Source: Chinchilla lanigera (taxonomy: Eukaryota; Chordata; Mammalia; Rodentia; Chinchillidae). From it: a stretch of 64,000 nt of DNA. The stretch is from the NCBI RefSeq assembly GCF_000276665.1, contig NW_004955423.1, positions 3,344,041-3,408,040 on the forward strand, read 5' to 3'. Positions 46,512 to 58,080 of the stretch are shown piece by piece; position 1 is the stretch's first letter; the number at the start of each line of letters is the position of its first letter. Under the pieces are notes generated by a model. The model searched no databases. It had not been told where the DNA came from and worked only from the letters and a program-made list of their open reading frames with translations. Made by a program: the position numbers and the translations under genes.

Positions 46512-47409
46512 ATTTTTTTCTTTCCAAAGTGTGTCTCTACAACTTATTTCCTAAATAGTATGTCAGGTATCAGTTTAGCTAATTGATAACTCCTACTTTA
46601 TTTAAACATCCACAACACTTTAGGGTTGAAGCCCTGATAAACTAATCCAAATCAGTTAAGGGAACCACCTAGGAAATGGGCTTCTTCTTACATATACTCA
46701 GATTTTGAAACCCTATTGTCAGGAAATACAAGCAATCCCTGAAACTTTTTCCCCCTGGGTTATCAGAGTCTAAGACAATTGATGACATTACATCGGTCAT
46801 TCATTTTAGATTCGTGGAGCCCACAAAAATCAATAGTTTTCCATTATCAGGTCCAGCTGGGTCACTAGTCTGTCAATGAGCTGTTACAATTGCTGTACAG
46901 GGGTGAGCCTGACCAGTCAATTGCTGCTGACAAGAGGAAAACATGCTGACAGCCACGGGAACAAGTCAGAACACAGATTTGCACTTCAGTCTGCCCTCCA
47001 AAGAGACTTAGAGCAAGGCCATTTTCAAGACACAGGGCACACTCCGAGGGAGGCCTCGGGGGCGGAGCTACCACCTCTTGGTTTTATAGCACAAGTGCCT
47101 AAGGGCTACTTCTGGTTCCATCCAATCATCTCCTGTAGAGACTATCTATAGTCACTACTTTTGTTTGAAGGCATGTACCAGCTAGGATTGTCTCTAAACA
47201 GATACACTTGTACCTAGAGCAAGATTAGATAGATGGGGGAATCCTACTTTTACCACCACCAGCCTAGATGAAACTACATATTTACAGAACATAAAAACTG
47301 AAAGAGGAAGAAAATGGGCCCAAGGCATTGAATCTGAACAAATACAGCTACACATGCTATATAAATATTGACTGAGGACAAAAGGTCCTTTGGTGTTGAT
47401 ACATAGGCT

Positions 47410-47410
<1 letters not shown>
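46512..47410. other. Intergenic, nothing recognised
   Basis: Opposed frames at 46865-47074 and 46876-47151 lie in moderately GC-rich sequence; neither resembles a known family. Confidence 0.45.

Positions 47411-47411
<1 letters not shown>

Positions 47412-47450
<39 letters not shown>
47412..47450. repeat. (CA)n microsatellite
   Basis: About 19 uninterrupted CA units followed by TATATA; creates the VCVCV run in the minus-strand frames here. Confidence 0.97.
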
Positions 47451-47455
<5 letters not shown>

Positions 47456-48020
47456 CCATGTGAGATATTTAACCAAACTAAGCATACCTCATTGGTGTCT
47501 CATCCACAACCTTCAGTCTAATGCAATGGCAGCAGGGGAATCTAAGGTCTAATCTTGCCCTGCCCTCTGGAGGGGTATAGAACTTCAACCTGGACAAGTA
47601 TTTTAGATGACAAAATAGAGATATGCTTGTCTTGCCTGCTGTGTGACAAAGTTCTCAGGAGATTCAAAATTGGACCAGTTGAGAGTGAGCTCTGTCAAAG
47701 TAACGAATTATGTGTGCGCACATGCACCTGTGTTGCTCTCTGGACGCTATCTCTGCAGCAAGAAGTTTGGGAGCAATTGAAAGAAGTCCTGCAGATTTAG
47801 TTTTGGTCTAGACTGAAGGCGGTCCTTCATTACTTGAGTACATAAATGATCTCTGAAGACCACCATAAGTGGAACCTGAATTTAGAGGACAGTTCACGAA
47901 TCTAACTGGGTTTTGTGGCTCTCCTTACTTCACTGAGAAAATGCTAGCAGAGAGGAGGACATCTGGGGTCCTATGTGCCGAGGAACTTTCCAAGTATCAT
48001 GACTTTGTACAGTGCTTGGG
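47451..48020. other. Intergenic, nothing recognised
   Basis: The frame at 47555-47800 has no known features. Confidence 0.4.
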
Positions 48021-48870
48021 CCGCCTCTTGTTAATTTGATTTTAGACATCAAACTTAAGCACTCAAAAGACAAATATTTTGAATTTGTTTCAATATTATG
48101 ATTTTTAATGTTCTACTTTTATTAACATCTTTCAAGCATTAAATTATAGCCACCCCCGACCATGCCTCCAGTCTTCAGTTAGAATCATTTGGAAGTCAAC
48201 ATTCACGTTTTGTTCCTTCATCAAAGCTCATAATCTACTGTGTTACTGGAAGCCAACTAGTTTTTTTCAGTATATACCACAAAAAAATCATTTTTTAAAT
48301 GAGGAAAAAAAAAGTAGTTTTAACAAGAGCAAATTTGCTGGTAATTACATGAACCAGCTTTATGTCTTCCAGCGTACGGGAAGCATGGAATTCATCAGAA
48401 CTCTCATAGCATTAATTAAAAAGAATTTATGTTTTTTTAATAAAATGCTTCATATTTTAGCTCCTTTATTCCTCCACCAAATGTGATTATGTGGGGGCTG
48501 AAGGGAATTCAGGTTAATATGTTGACACACTTAACAATGCAGGGTCATGTTGCACAATACGCTTCACTGGTTGGTTCAGTACACCCCCTGACAGGGCCTA
48601 ATCATCCCCTGCCCTAAAGGCAGAGGGAAAGAGAGGATTTTAATTACTGCTCTGTATGCAAGTTTGCCAGCATTAAATTGAGACATAATTAGGCTTCTGA
48701 ATTTTAATAATTGTCCTAGCTAATTGGGCAGACAAGTACGTTATGCAGCATGCCATGATTAGATAATTAGTATTTCCAAATGACAAAATTGGGCTCTTGA
48801 TTACAAATTCTACATGAAGGGGGAAAAAGGTAGCAAGCAGATCTTTACAAGTCTATTAAGGGAAGTTTAG
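48020..48870. promoter_or_regulatory. Candidate conserved non-coding element (enhancer-like)
   Basis: Repeat-free, no coding frame, dense in homeodomain-type words: attaattaaa (48411), taattactgc (48641), cataattagg (48684), ttaataattg (48704), agctaattgggc (48718) and gataattag (48762), mixed with GC-rich words such as ccctgacagggcctaatc. This texture is usual in vertebrate developmental enhancers. If the ZNF644-BARHL2 synteny holds, the nearby target would be BARHL2. Conservation is inferred from texture, not measured. Confidence 0.5.
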
Positions 48871-49283
48871 CGATGTTGGTAATTTAAAGTCCATTAGGAA
48901 GCAAGGTTTCATTCTCCGAGCTGGGTGTCTGACACAAGGGCTCTGCGTAAGCCTTGTCCCCAGGGTGCTGTGCTTTTTCTAGGGTCTGCAGCATGTACTT
49001 CCTCACTCTTCTCCCTAAGTTTAGCAGCTACCACTAACCTTGGGTAAGAGACTCTTTGGCTAGATGGCAGGTGATAACTCTGAAAAAGAATTTGCAGGAT
49101 GTGAAAGGTAGAAAAGAATAGAAAGTAATCTACCCATGTCAGGGGTCTAGGTATCCCCAGTGGCTTCCTTTTGCAAACAGCTGTTCTTTTTTATCTTCTC
49201 TTGGAATTCACTATTCTTATTTTATCAGCAGCTCCACTAAAAACATTAAATCAAAATCTTAAATTTCAGATATTATGTTATTG
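48871..49283. other. Intergenic, nothing recognised
   Basis: Flank of the candidate element; no repeat visible. Confidence 0.4.
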
Positions 49284-49500
49284 GTGTAAAGAGTATGGAT
49301 ATTGGACTGACCTGTATTTGAGGTCATCACTTACTAGGTGTGTAACCTTAGAGAAATTGCTTAATTTAGCTAAGCCTCAGTTTCCTCATTGGCAAAATAA
49401 AGAACTTTTCCCATTAAGACTGTTGAAAAGATTAAATAAAATAAGATAATTAAAGTGTAGTGCCTGGCAAGGAGTAAGTGCTCAATAAATATTAGCCATG
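49284..49500 (+). repeat. MIR SINE
   Basis: Nearly full length: aagagtatggatattggact, gtgtaaccttagagaaattg, cctcagtttcctcattggca, tgcctggcaaggagtaagtg, ctcaataaatattagcc. Confidence 0.88.
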
Positions 49501-50289
49501 GATTAAACGCAAATTAAATCAACAACAGCAAAAGGTATAATGTGAAGGTACTGGGTCTGGCTTTGTCATGCCAGTCCTTAGATGAAACAAGGGTTCTCTT
49601 TGGTTCTGAGACAGAAACATGGTATCCTCTTCGTGCTGGAGTGGGAGGTGATAGCAACCCATATCCCCAACCAAATTTCCTTTCTTCTCGTTCTTTTTGC
49701 ATTGGCATTGTGGACATTCCCTACTATGCAAAAGTCTCTAGGGCAGTGCAACTAAGAAGGATGAAGTATAAATTCTGCATCTTACCCCGAAACCTTGTGA
49801 CACATTTTATTGTGTCACTTTTTTTTAATCACAGAGGTGTGCTTTTTGCTACTAAACTTCTCTCACAGTGAATAATCAGCAAGCTAAGATCTACAGCTAT
49901 GTTTTCAAACAAAAAGAATGATAATCGGATGCAAAACAAAACAACATATGATTCCTAGGTGGTTTGTGAATGACTATCTGGTGAAAGTTTGTTAGAGGAA
50001 ACTCAGAAATTTTGGAGGTATGCTCTTGACTACCGAGGATGACTAAGGAAAATAATGTCTATAGGTTTGTCTAGTCAAGGCAGCCTACCAGGCTAAATCA
50101 GCACTTCTCAGGAATTTCTTAGAACTTTGTGCCATCTCATTTTTGAATGGGGAAGAGTTCTGGTGGAGATTCCAATTGAAAATACAGTATGCTCTACATA
50201 GGAGAACTTTTTATCACCCTGACATAATCTCTAGAGCGCATCTTCACCTGAGGAATACAGAGGAGGGCAACCCCATTAGCCCTCAGGAA
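49501..50289. other. Intergenic, nothing recognised
   Basis: Frames at 49514-49871 on both strands lack recognisable features. Confidence 0.45.
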
Positions 50290-50620
50290 GAAAAGACTCA
50301 AGATTAAGTGTAGAATGCAAACATTCTGCTAGAAGTTTAGACAAAGAGTAAAAGTTTATTGTTAGAGGAGGGAAAGAAGACAGAGGAGTGAGTGAACCCT
50401 GTGCTCACCCTGTATTTGCAGTAAGGAAACCTCTCCTCTTGGGACTTGGGAGTCTCCCTGGTTCTCAGGGCTGCTGCTCCCAGGCCCTCACTGTACTTCC
50501 CAATTGCAAAGAAGCAACATCGCCGGGCGGGGAGGTCAACTGTCAAAAGGATTTTCCCTGCCACGCGAAGCTGAAGCCTCTTTCTTTTTTGAAGAAGTGC
50601 GTTTATGACTGATCATTCAA
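50290..50620 (-). mobile_element. Possible LTR-like fragment next to the CpG island
   Basis: On the minus strand: a GC-rich part, then 'aacaataaacttttactctt' (AATAAA near 50356) and a short tail, an arrangement like the R-U5 end of an LTR. I could not find ends or a target duplication, so this is tentative; it could be unique sequence. Confidence 0.3.
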
Positions 50621-51199
50621 CACCTTGTTGGGTCTGATTGCAGAAAACACACCTTATAAATATATGATAACCATCCTGTAATAGAGAGTGTGACAATTTA
50701 CTTCACAGTGCGTTTCAGGCTGCTAATTGATCGTTTCAGTCCAGGGACATTTGGAATAAATTATAGCCATCAAAAGGATATCACAGCTCATTTTGGTGGA
50801 ATGGTTTCCACGTCACTTCGCGTTCGTCTCCAGGAGAGAGCCAGAGAGCCGAGAGCACCCAGCGGGCTGAGAGGAAGGGAGGGAGGGGCAGAAAAAAGGA
50901 GGCCAGTGGGTGGAGCCGTGCCGGTGAGGGCGGGGTCGGCGACGGCGGGCCGGGACTGGGCGGTGTCGGCGAGGGGAGGGAAAGTGGGCGGGGCCTGGGT
51001 GGGCGGTGGTGGCGCTCGAGGGCGGCTGCAGGACCGCGGCCGGACGGTAGAGGCCTCCCTTCCGAGGCGGCGGCTCGGACGTCGAGCGCCGGGGCTCTGC
51101 TCGCCGGCTCGTCCTTCCCGGCGCGGTCCGGCACGGCCGGGCCCAGCGCGGCCCATACCCGCCTGCTCTCCTCCCCCTGCAGGCGGCAGCGCCCGTTTT

Positions 51200-51213
51200 C
51201 TGAGGTGAGGCTC
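51200..51213 (+). other. Possible 5' splice donor in CpG island
   Basis: cgttttctgag|gtgaggct at about 51204/51205 fits AG|GTGAGG. It could end a first exon beginning within the island on the plus strand. Motif only. Confidence 0.35.
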
Positions 51214-51345
51214 TCCCTCTGGCCGAAGGCCCTGCTCGGGGCGGGCGCTCGCGCGGGGTCTCCCCTCTCCTCCGCCGGGGCCCGCGGGACAGGCGCGCCC
51301 GGCGCTGCTCTCCGCGCCCGCTCTGAGAGCTGCGGCGGGCGAGGC

Positions 51346-51500
51346 NNNNNNNNNNNNNNNNNNNNNNNNNNNNNNNNNNNNNNNNNNNNNNNNNNNNNNN
51401 NNNNNNNNNNNNNNNNNNNNNNNNNNNNNNNNNNNNNNNNNNNNNNNNNNNNNNNNNNNNNNNNNNNNNNNNNNNNNNNNNNNNNNNNNNNNNNNNNNNN
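51346..51500. other. Assembly gap (N run)
   Basis: 155 N in the densest part of the CpG island. GC-rich sequence is a frequent cause of such gaps, so the true gap may have another length. Confidence 0.98.
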
Positions 51501-51650
51501 GCGGCGCTGCGGGCCCCCGGGCGCGGGCGTGTGGGCACTTGGCGCCCCTGAGCCCGGAGCGTTTCGCTGAGCCCAAGAGGTGGCGGGGTCGCGACCCAGC
51601 CCGCCCTGCCCTCGCCTGGATTTCAGCTTCCTGCACAAGTGTGTGCCATT

Positions 51651-53599
51651 GTGTGGCGGTCGTGGGGACGGAGAGGAGAACCGAGGGCCTGTTTATTCCT
51701 GGATGGGTTCAAACTTGAAAAACATAGTCCTACTCTGGTCCTGGGGCGCTCGCTAGGGAGCCCCATCCCACCCCGGAGCCCCAGGCAGTCTTCACTATCT
51801 GGGGAAATCAAAGCAAAAGAAGAACGGAGGCCCTTCGGCTCCTGCATAGCATGCCCCTCCATCCGCTGTGCTCAAAGCCGGCCTTCGCATGTGTCCTTAG
51901 TTTTTTAGTCTTCTGTCACGCTAATATGTTATGTCAATCCAGGGCAGGGGTGTTCCATGCAGGCGATTTTGACAGCGATCATTATACTAAGCTATTATGA
52001 AGTGTGATGTGAGCGCATGCTGGAAGGACAGATAATACATAAAGCAGGTCTTGACACACTATCTTCCGTGGAAACATCTGAGGCCATCAGCAAGAAGCGT
52101 TTTAATTCACACACTAAAAATATTTTGTGTTTGGTTGACATCTTTCAAAATGCTGAAGGAGGTAGTAACATTTATCATTTTGTAGGTCTTTATCAGTGTA
52201 CTCGCAAAACCCCCATAGGAAGGAGGAGGATTTTCTCTTATTCCTATTCTAACATATAAACTGAGGAACGGAATTGTTACTTGCCTACTAAATAGTGTAT
52301 GGTAAGTGAGAGAGTTTTGTTTATAAGGCCAAACATTTTATAAAAGTGGGATAATTGGAAAAGTCAAATCCAAAGTCAGTTCCAAACCTAAGGAAATGCT
52401 TTGTCCTTGACATTATATAGTAGTCAGAAGCTGTACTTACACGACGAAATACTGTATAGTTTTACAATGAACTCTCTATATATTGACTCAAGATGTTTTT
52501 CTTTTTCTCTATTTACCTATTTAATAAGTATTTATTCACAGGTTATTATACATATTTCACTCCACTTTGCCACTGATACCTTTAGGCATTTCACAAAGAA
52601 TTGTGAACCTGTGACTAAAATATACGTATTTTCTCCTGGCTACAGAAAGCTCAAGGAACATTATTAGGAAAGAGTTAATAACTGTAACCATTTATTTTAC
52701 AAGTGAAAAATTGTATTTAGTGCCTTCAAGTGGTAAGCCAAGGAAATAAATTAGGAATCAAAGTTTTCCCGGACTTGTGCCTTATTGATAGTGCCATTTT
52801 TTTCTCCTGAAAACTTTTTAAAACAAAGTTTAAAGGACTTACATGATTGATGGAGCTATGCTGTGCTTCAGTTATTTTGAAAGTGCCTTAAAGCCTGGAG
52901 TCAAAACACTTTGTGTGAAATCTGTAAGACGTACCTAATGAATATAAGATTTTGCAAGTACAGTAATGAAAGCCAAGTTGTTAGCAATAATTTTATCACT
53001 AACCCTAATATTGTGTGCTGTGGGACTTGAAACTGTATAACCAAAATATGACTATAAAGTAATGTCTGTGTTTTAATAACTATGCTAGAACTTAGACATA
53101 TATTTTGAGGTGTTCTCATCCAACTAGTAGTTTTGGAAGGCTGTCACTTTAATGCTATTACTCAAGCCTCTTTCAGAACTCTTCCTTAAGCACTACTTTC
53201 AATACCCTCAGCACATCTGGTTTAAAGACTTAGAAGTGGCAAGTCATCTTCCTATCCAGTCTGTCATTACCCTGAAGAAGGAGGTGGGTGATCAAGTCAG
53301 GGTAATATAATTTGAGATCAGAACAAGCTAAAAGAGAATTACATGGCTTTTTAAAAACTAGTTCTAAAGTCATTATACTAGCATAGTTTGGACAGTGGAA
53401 GCTCCATTTAAGAAAAGTGCTTGTTCAGAATTTAAAAATCTCTTTGTCAGTGAATTGCTAATTTAACAGTCATGTGCATATGTCGTACCTCGGTGTGTAC
53501 TATACAGATATGTCACTTCAGAAAGTTGTATTATTAAGAATTTGGTTTGTAGATTCTGGATTTTATGGGAGTTTACAGTTCTGGTATGATTTTAAAAGC
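51651..53599. other. Repeat-poor intergenic stretch
   Basis: About 1.9 kb downstream of the island without SINEs. Frames at 51623-51908, 52017-52259, 52401-52667 and 52901-53119 have no known features. An NRF1-like gagcgcatgctgg lies at 52011-52023. Confidence 0.45.
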
Positions 53600-53682
53600 T
53601 ATTTTTTTTTTCCACTGGAAATCGAACTCACGACCTCGCGTTTGCTGGGCAGGCACTTGCCGCTGAGCTAAATCCCCAGCCC
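53600..53682 (-). repeat. Young ID-like SINE, GTACC-related subfamily
   Basis: Antisense: ccactggaaatcgaactcac, cctcgcgtttgctgggcagg, gagctaaatccccagccc. Flanks aaaagctatt and aaagctctt suggest a target duplication. Confidence 0.88.
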
Positions 53683-53882
53683 AAAGCTCTTAAGTTTTAA
53701 AATACGGAAATTGGTGGGAAAATTCAAGCTGTCATGGCTAAAATTAGGATTGCCTTATGTAACTCCACTAAATCAGTGCTTACATTCCTTGAAATAGAAA
53801 ATTATACTCAGCTAAGAAGTCGAACTTAACTTGTATTCTATATTGTGAGCAAGGTATTCCACCATTAAAAAGAACTCAGCCC

Positions 53883-54005
53883 CCCAGCCTGGTGGTGCAA
53901 GACTGTAATCTCAGCATTTGGGAGGCTGAGGCAGGAGGATCACTGGAAGTTCAAGGTCAGCCTAAACTACATAGCAAGACCCTGTTTCAAAAGAGAAATC
54001 AAAAA
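53883..54005 (+). repeat. 7SL-derived SINE (B1-like)
   Basis: ccagcctggtggtgcaagac, tttgggaggctgaggcagga, cctaaactacatagcaagac. Flanks agaactcagcc (before) and agagctcagcc (after) look like a target duplication. Confidence 0.9.
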
Positions 54006-54029
54006 CAAAGAGCTCAGCCATCCTTGGAC

Positions 54030-55329
54030 TACAAGGAAGGTCTAATCTGTGAGCAAAAACGTTTAAATGTACTTTTCAATAGTTGAATGTGAATGAAGAC
54101 CTCAAAGTACATATGAAGTAGAATTCCTTTGTACTGTTGTAAGTTAGTAATATGCCACCTACTGTACAAAATACAGAATCATGAAGCTCTTAACTTAGAA
54201 ATTTAAACTCTTAGGATAGGCAGCACCAAAATATAGGAGGGTGTTAAAAAGATACCAAAGGAAAGAGAATTAAGGAGGAGTGAGGTAAGTCATTGGCTTA
54301 GTTGAATTCATTAGAGGAAAGGTTTTAAAATCACTTTCCAAAACCACCAGAAAAAAATCTAAAACTTAAGGAAATAATTCAAATTCAACTCCAACTGAAA
54401 CTATATGGAGAACTAAGAAAAGCAGAGAAGATATGATGAGCTGAGTAGGAATTTTCCTAAAGGTTCAGGTCCATATCTTTAGTATTAGACAGAGCACATG
54501 GGATCATTAGTGATTGGCAGGAATCCAGATCATGATGATCAGTAGTGATCAAGGCCAGAGGATAATGAAGGAAAAGCTTTAACACTTAAATGAGATATTA
54601 TAAATGCTGATGCTGTTCAAGGGATAGTCAGCAGATAAAGAAACAGCCCAGTGGTCTAAAAACAAGTAATTCCCTTCTTTCACCCCAAAGTTAGATCATA
54701 TGTGGAGAATAGCCAAGTTTGAGTTACGACAAAAAGAGTATACTTATTTTAGCCACCTATAAGTCCTGGAACTTTTAGTTCTGTCTGCTTTGATGAACAT
54801 GGTTATTGCCCAGAAATTAGGTGAAGGGCCCTGCTGGGACCTGCAGGCTAGGGTTGTATACCTAAGAAAAAGGTCAGTGCACAAGATAGCAGACTCAATT
54901 CTCTATGTTTTCTGAGGAAAAACTCTGTACTCTGTCCATTAGGTAGACAAAACAGCTTCTGTTAGTAATAAAAGGAAGGCCAGATACCCTCCATAAATAA
55001 TGACAATTGTGGGGAAACAGTTGACAGAGATTTTAGCCTTCCTTTTGAGGTAGCCTGACAATTACACCTGTCCATCTTCTGTAGACTTAAGTCATCCAAA
55101 TATTTTAAAATTTGATCTTAAATACTAAATATTGTATGTAATGCTTATAGCTTCAAAAATGTGGCAAAGGAGCCGATAGTGTGGCTCAGGTAGTTGTGAA
55201 AGAAATCTGGTGGTCATATTATGTAACTCAGGTGGTTATATCTTGAATCCTATCTCTTTCAGATAGAGAAGTTTCTGGCTTTAGATTTACAAGACTTGCA
55301 TGTAACTCCAGAATATAGAGCAAGTAGAC
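54030..55329. other. Intergenic, nothing recognised
   Basis: No repeat or gene I can name. Confidence 0.45.
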
Positions 55330-55460
55330 TGTTGCCCTAAAAATTGTAAAGTGTTGTGGTAGAAGGCGTCCTGAACCAAGAGTTTGGACTAGGTTTGGCA
55401 TGTACCAGTTATGTAACTTGAGGCACATTTTAGTTTTCCTCATAGATGGTGCCTGTTAGA
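55330..55460 (+). repeat. MIR-like SINE fragment
   Basis: gtaccagttatgtaacttga followed by cacattttagttttcctcat, the centre of MIR. The minus-strand frame at 55228-55443 overlaps it. Confidence 0.55.
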
Positions 55461-56418
55461 TGTACTATATAGAGTAGTTTGAGCTTAGTCTGAGGTGAGG
55501 TGAACAGAGGACTTGGTTTGTTGAGTGCTGTGCATGTGCAGGGTTTTGTGTACTGCAATGCAGGTTTTGTATGTTAAAGGTTGTAGCCATTGAATTGTCT
55601 AGATATTTAAACCAAGATATAAATGACTATGGAAATACACCTGGGAAACTGGGAAAATAGGTTTAGTATGGATACAGAGACATAGGAGTAGTACATTATA
55701 GTCATTATTCCTCCTTTCTGGTTCATAAGAAGCACTTTATTGCCATATCAAGAGGATTTTTTTCCCCCTAAAGACTTGCTGCATGTAAAGAAACCTGGTA
55801 GCTTCTTCAGTACTATTAAACCCAGATCTGCATCCCTGGAACTGAAGGGATAATCTCCTTTGGAGAAAACTGGCCGCACTTCTTAATTCTTGACTCTCAT
55901 ACTCTCAATCTTCTTTTCTTAGCAATTTCATTAAAGCATATTGCCACATTCATGACTTAGAGGAGAACAAGAAGCTGACTTGAATTCCACATATTGGCTT
56001 AGTTGGTCAGCTATGAACATTTAAACAAAACCTTTTACAATTGTTATTCTTCTTACAGCGACAATCCATTTCTGTTGCAGAGACAGCAAGCCCCTCTCCC
56101 AATCCTTGAAGGCCATTTAAAAAATTAATATTTGTATCTTTCATTTTATCCTACTTTTTCCTGTGTACTGTATTTAAAAGATGCCAAAGATTCTGCGGGA
56201 AGGGTAATTTACGCCCTCTATTTTCTAGAAATATCAGTACAAATATGGAGAGGAGAGGACACTAGCTTCCACCAATATAGAGGGGAGAGTATGGCTCCTA
56301 GAAAGGTAGCTCCAAAAAGTGGTACATTGTGTGATGGTATATACCTATCCTTCTCTTGACTTTCCAGTCTACAGAAGAATAAAAGCAGTGCTTCTTCTCT
56401 GAGGTAATGGTTAGATGA
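55461..56418. other. Intergenic, nothing recognised
   Basis: The frame at 56132-56359 lacks recognisable features. Confidence 0.45.
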
Positions 56419-56785
56419 TACCTTACTTTTCTTGTTGTTGAGACAAAATACCTGACACCCAAAGTTAAAAGAGAAAAGAATTATTTCAGTTTACAGTTCA
56501 TAGAGGTTTCAGTCCATAGTCAGCTGGCTCCAAGGCAAGGTGGCATGGCAGAGAAGCATCACAGAGGGGAAACAGTTCATGGCAGACAGAAGGCAGTGAA
56601 ATAGAAAAGCAGCAGCAGCCTTCTTTCTGTCCATTATATTCCATCCAGGGTACCCACCCTTTGGGCAGGTAGCACTGACAACCAGGGTAGGGCACCCTTA
56701 ATCTCAGCATCATATACCACCTCCGAAAAACCCCATGTATGACCACATGAGACTTTAGGGAGACATCTAGATACAAGCCATAACA
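56419..56785 (-). mobile_element. MaLR-type (ERVL-MaLR) LTR
   Basis: On the minus strand it begins TGTTATGGCTTGTATCTAG and runs through 'gccatgaactgtttcccctc' and 'tgaactgtaaactgaaataa' to 'gtcaggtattttgtctcaac', the design of a rodent MaLR LTR. No internal region is attached. The frames at 56498-56825 are artefacts. Confidence 0.72.
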
Positions 56786-56859
56786 GATGGGTATTCTCAG
56801 GAGATTTGTTCAGTATGCTCCACATAACGATATTTCATTAATTCACAGTGTGTGAGATA

Positions 56860-56978
56860 CAATGTAATGTGAGTACAGTGTAGTGTCTAAGGAAAAATGG
56901 TGTTTGATTCTGACATTATGTGCCCAAATTTCTTGATCTCCCTGAGCCTCAGTTTCTTTATCTGCAAAATGGCGACAG
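56860..56978 (+). repeat. MIR SINE fragment
   Basis: tgtttgattctgacattatg, then cctgagcctcagtttcttta and tctgcaaaatggcgac. Confidence 0.7.
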
Positions 56979-56979
56979 T

Positions 56980-57105
56980 ACCAGGTGTGGAGGCCATGCC
57001 TATATTCCTAGGGCTTGTAAGACTGAGGCAAGAGGATTGATATTGGGCTATATAGTGAATTCAAGGCCAGCCTGGTATACAGAGCAAGACCCTTCCTCAA
57101 AGGCA
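56980..57105 (+). repeat. 7SL-derived SINE (B1-like)
   Basis: aggtgtggaggccatgccta, gactgaggcaagaggattga and caaggccagcctggtataca, inserted next to the MIR fragment. Confidence 0.85.
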
Positions 57106-57284
57106 GGCGGAGAGCCAATAGCAATATCTACTTGTAAGGATTGTTGTGCATAAGTGTTTAACAAATAGGGACTATATTATTAGGCTCTGAAGAGTAAGAG
57201 AGAATATAAAGAAATATACAGCAAATTCCCATCTTCAAGGAGCTTACATTCTGGTTGGAAGTGATCAAATAAAAAGAAAATTGA

Positions 57285-57622
57285 ATGGGAACAAAAGGAA
57301 AGAGAAACTGGTTTAGGGGGATGAGGAAAAAGAAAGAATGGAAAAGCAAAGGAAAAAAATATGTATATATATAAAAATAGTTAAGATAGGTAGGCTGCTG
57401 ATTTCTCTCAGTCCACTGAAAAGATAGGTTTGTGCTAATATTGTCTGGATAATTAAATGCTGCTATCTCATACTCTGAGTAACTAATTTAAAGATAACAA
57501 TACGCAATGTGGCAATGTGTTGACCATTGTTACCCTCCTATCATATTATTTTGGAATTTTGCTTTTATGTTTATGTGTTTATTGTGTTTTTTCTTTTTCT
57601 TTAAAATAAAAATTTTTTTAAT
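57285..57622 (+). mobile_element. 5'-truncated L1 3' end
   Basis: 338 bp sharing the 38.3-40.6 kb L1's 3' UTR words (aggaaaaagaaagaatgga, atatgtatatatataaaaat, tgaccattgttaccctccta) and ending TAAAATAAAAA. Perfect 13-bp target duplication aaaagaaaattga at 57272-57284 and 57623-57635. Confidence 0.85.
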
Positions 57623-57635
57623 AAAAGAAAATTGA

Positions 57636-57879
57636 CAATACAGAGCAGAAAATGATAGTGCCTAGTGAGTGCTGTAGATGAGGAGTTCAGCATTTAGCTG
57701 AGGACTAGGTTGATGGCAAAAAGTTTCAGTACAGAGGTAGGCATTTTTTTCTTGATTTGCAGGCTAGGTGGAATTCAGATATGTAGAATGTAATTGAGAA
57801 GGCATCTTAGATGGCAAGGGGGAGGAGTGATCAAAACACACAAAACAGCAGGTCTGGGATAAGGCCAGATTGGAAAGCA
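57636..57879. other. Intergenic; older repeat likely
   Basis: With 57180-57270 it resembles an old mammalian repeat ('aaggagcttacattctggtt') into which the L1 inserted; family not named. Confidence 0.4.
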
Positions 57880-58080
57880 TGCTGGCGTTTGAACCAGACT
57901 ATTAATCTTGAGAATCTTAGCTGGCTGTGAGATCTATGGTGGACAAGTACCTTAATGACTTAAAATTGACATCTACCATATTAATAATGGTATGGGTTGT
58001 GCCCATCAAGTTAAGTTGAAGGGATTAAATGAAAGATTGTTTCATGATGCCTGGCACCTTCAGTAAAATAAAAATAATTC
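57880..58080 (+). repeat. MIR-like SINE
   Basis: catgctggcgtttgaaccag, gtaccttaatgacttaaaat and tgatgcctggcaccttcagt follow the MIR order. Confidence 0.6.

Larger units (their letters stand above)
50800..51650. promoter_or_regulatory. CpG island, probable promoter
   Basis: GC content and CpG count rise sharply against an AT-rich background. GC boxes include gggcggggcc (51028-ish region near 50987), ggtgggcggt and gggcgg; there are also gcgcgg and ccgcgg words. About 155 bases are unread (N, 51346-51500). No ORF spanning the gap can be trusted. ZNF644 starts far upstream, so this island belongs to another transcript, such as a non-coding RNA or a distal element of the next gene. Confidence 0.8.

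Noticed and set aside
47194..47459. Cys-rich frames (CVCVCV) on the minus strand
   Set aside because: Produced by translating the (CA)n microsatellite.
50781..51638. Long open frames across the CpG island (up to 285 residues on the minus strand)
   Set aside because: They span the 155-base N run, where no stop can occur, and their residues reflect GC-rich codons (Arg/Pro/Ala/Gly). Three frames are open at once, as expected from composition.
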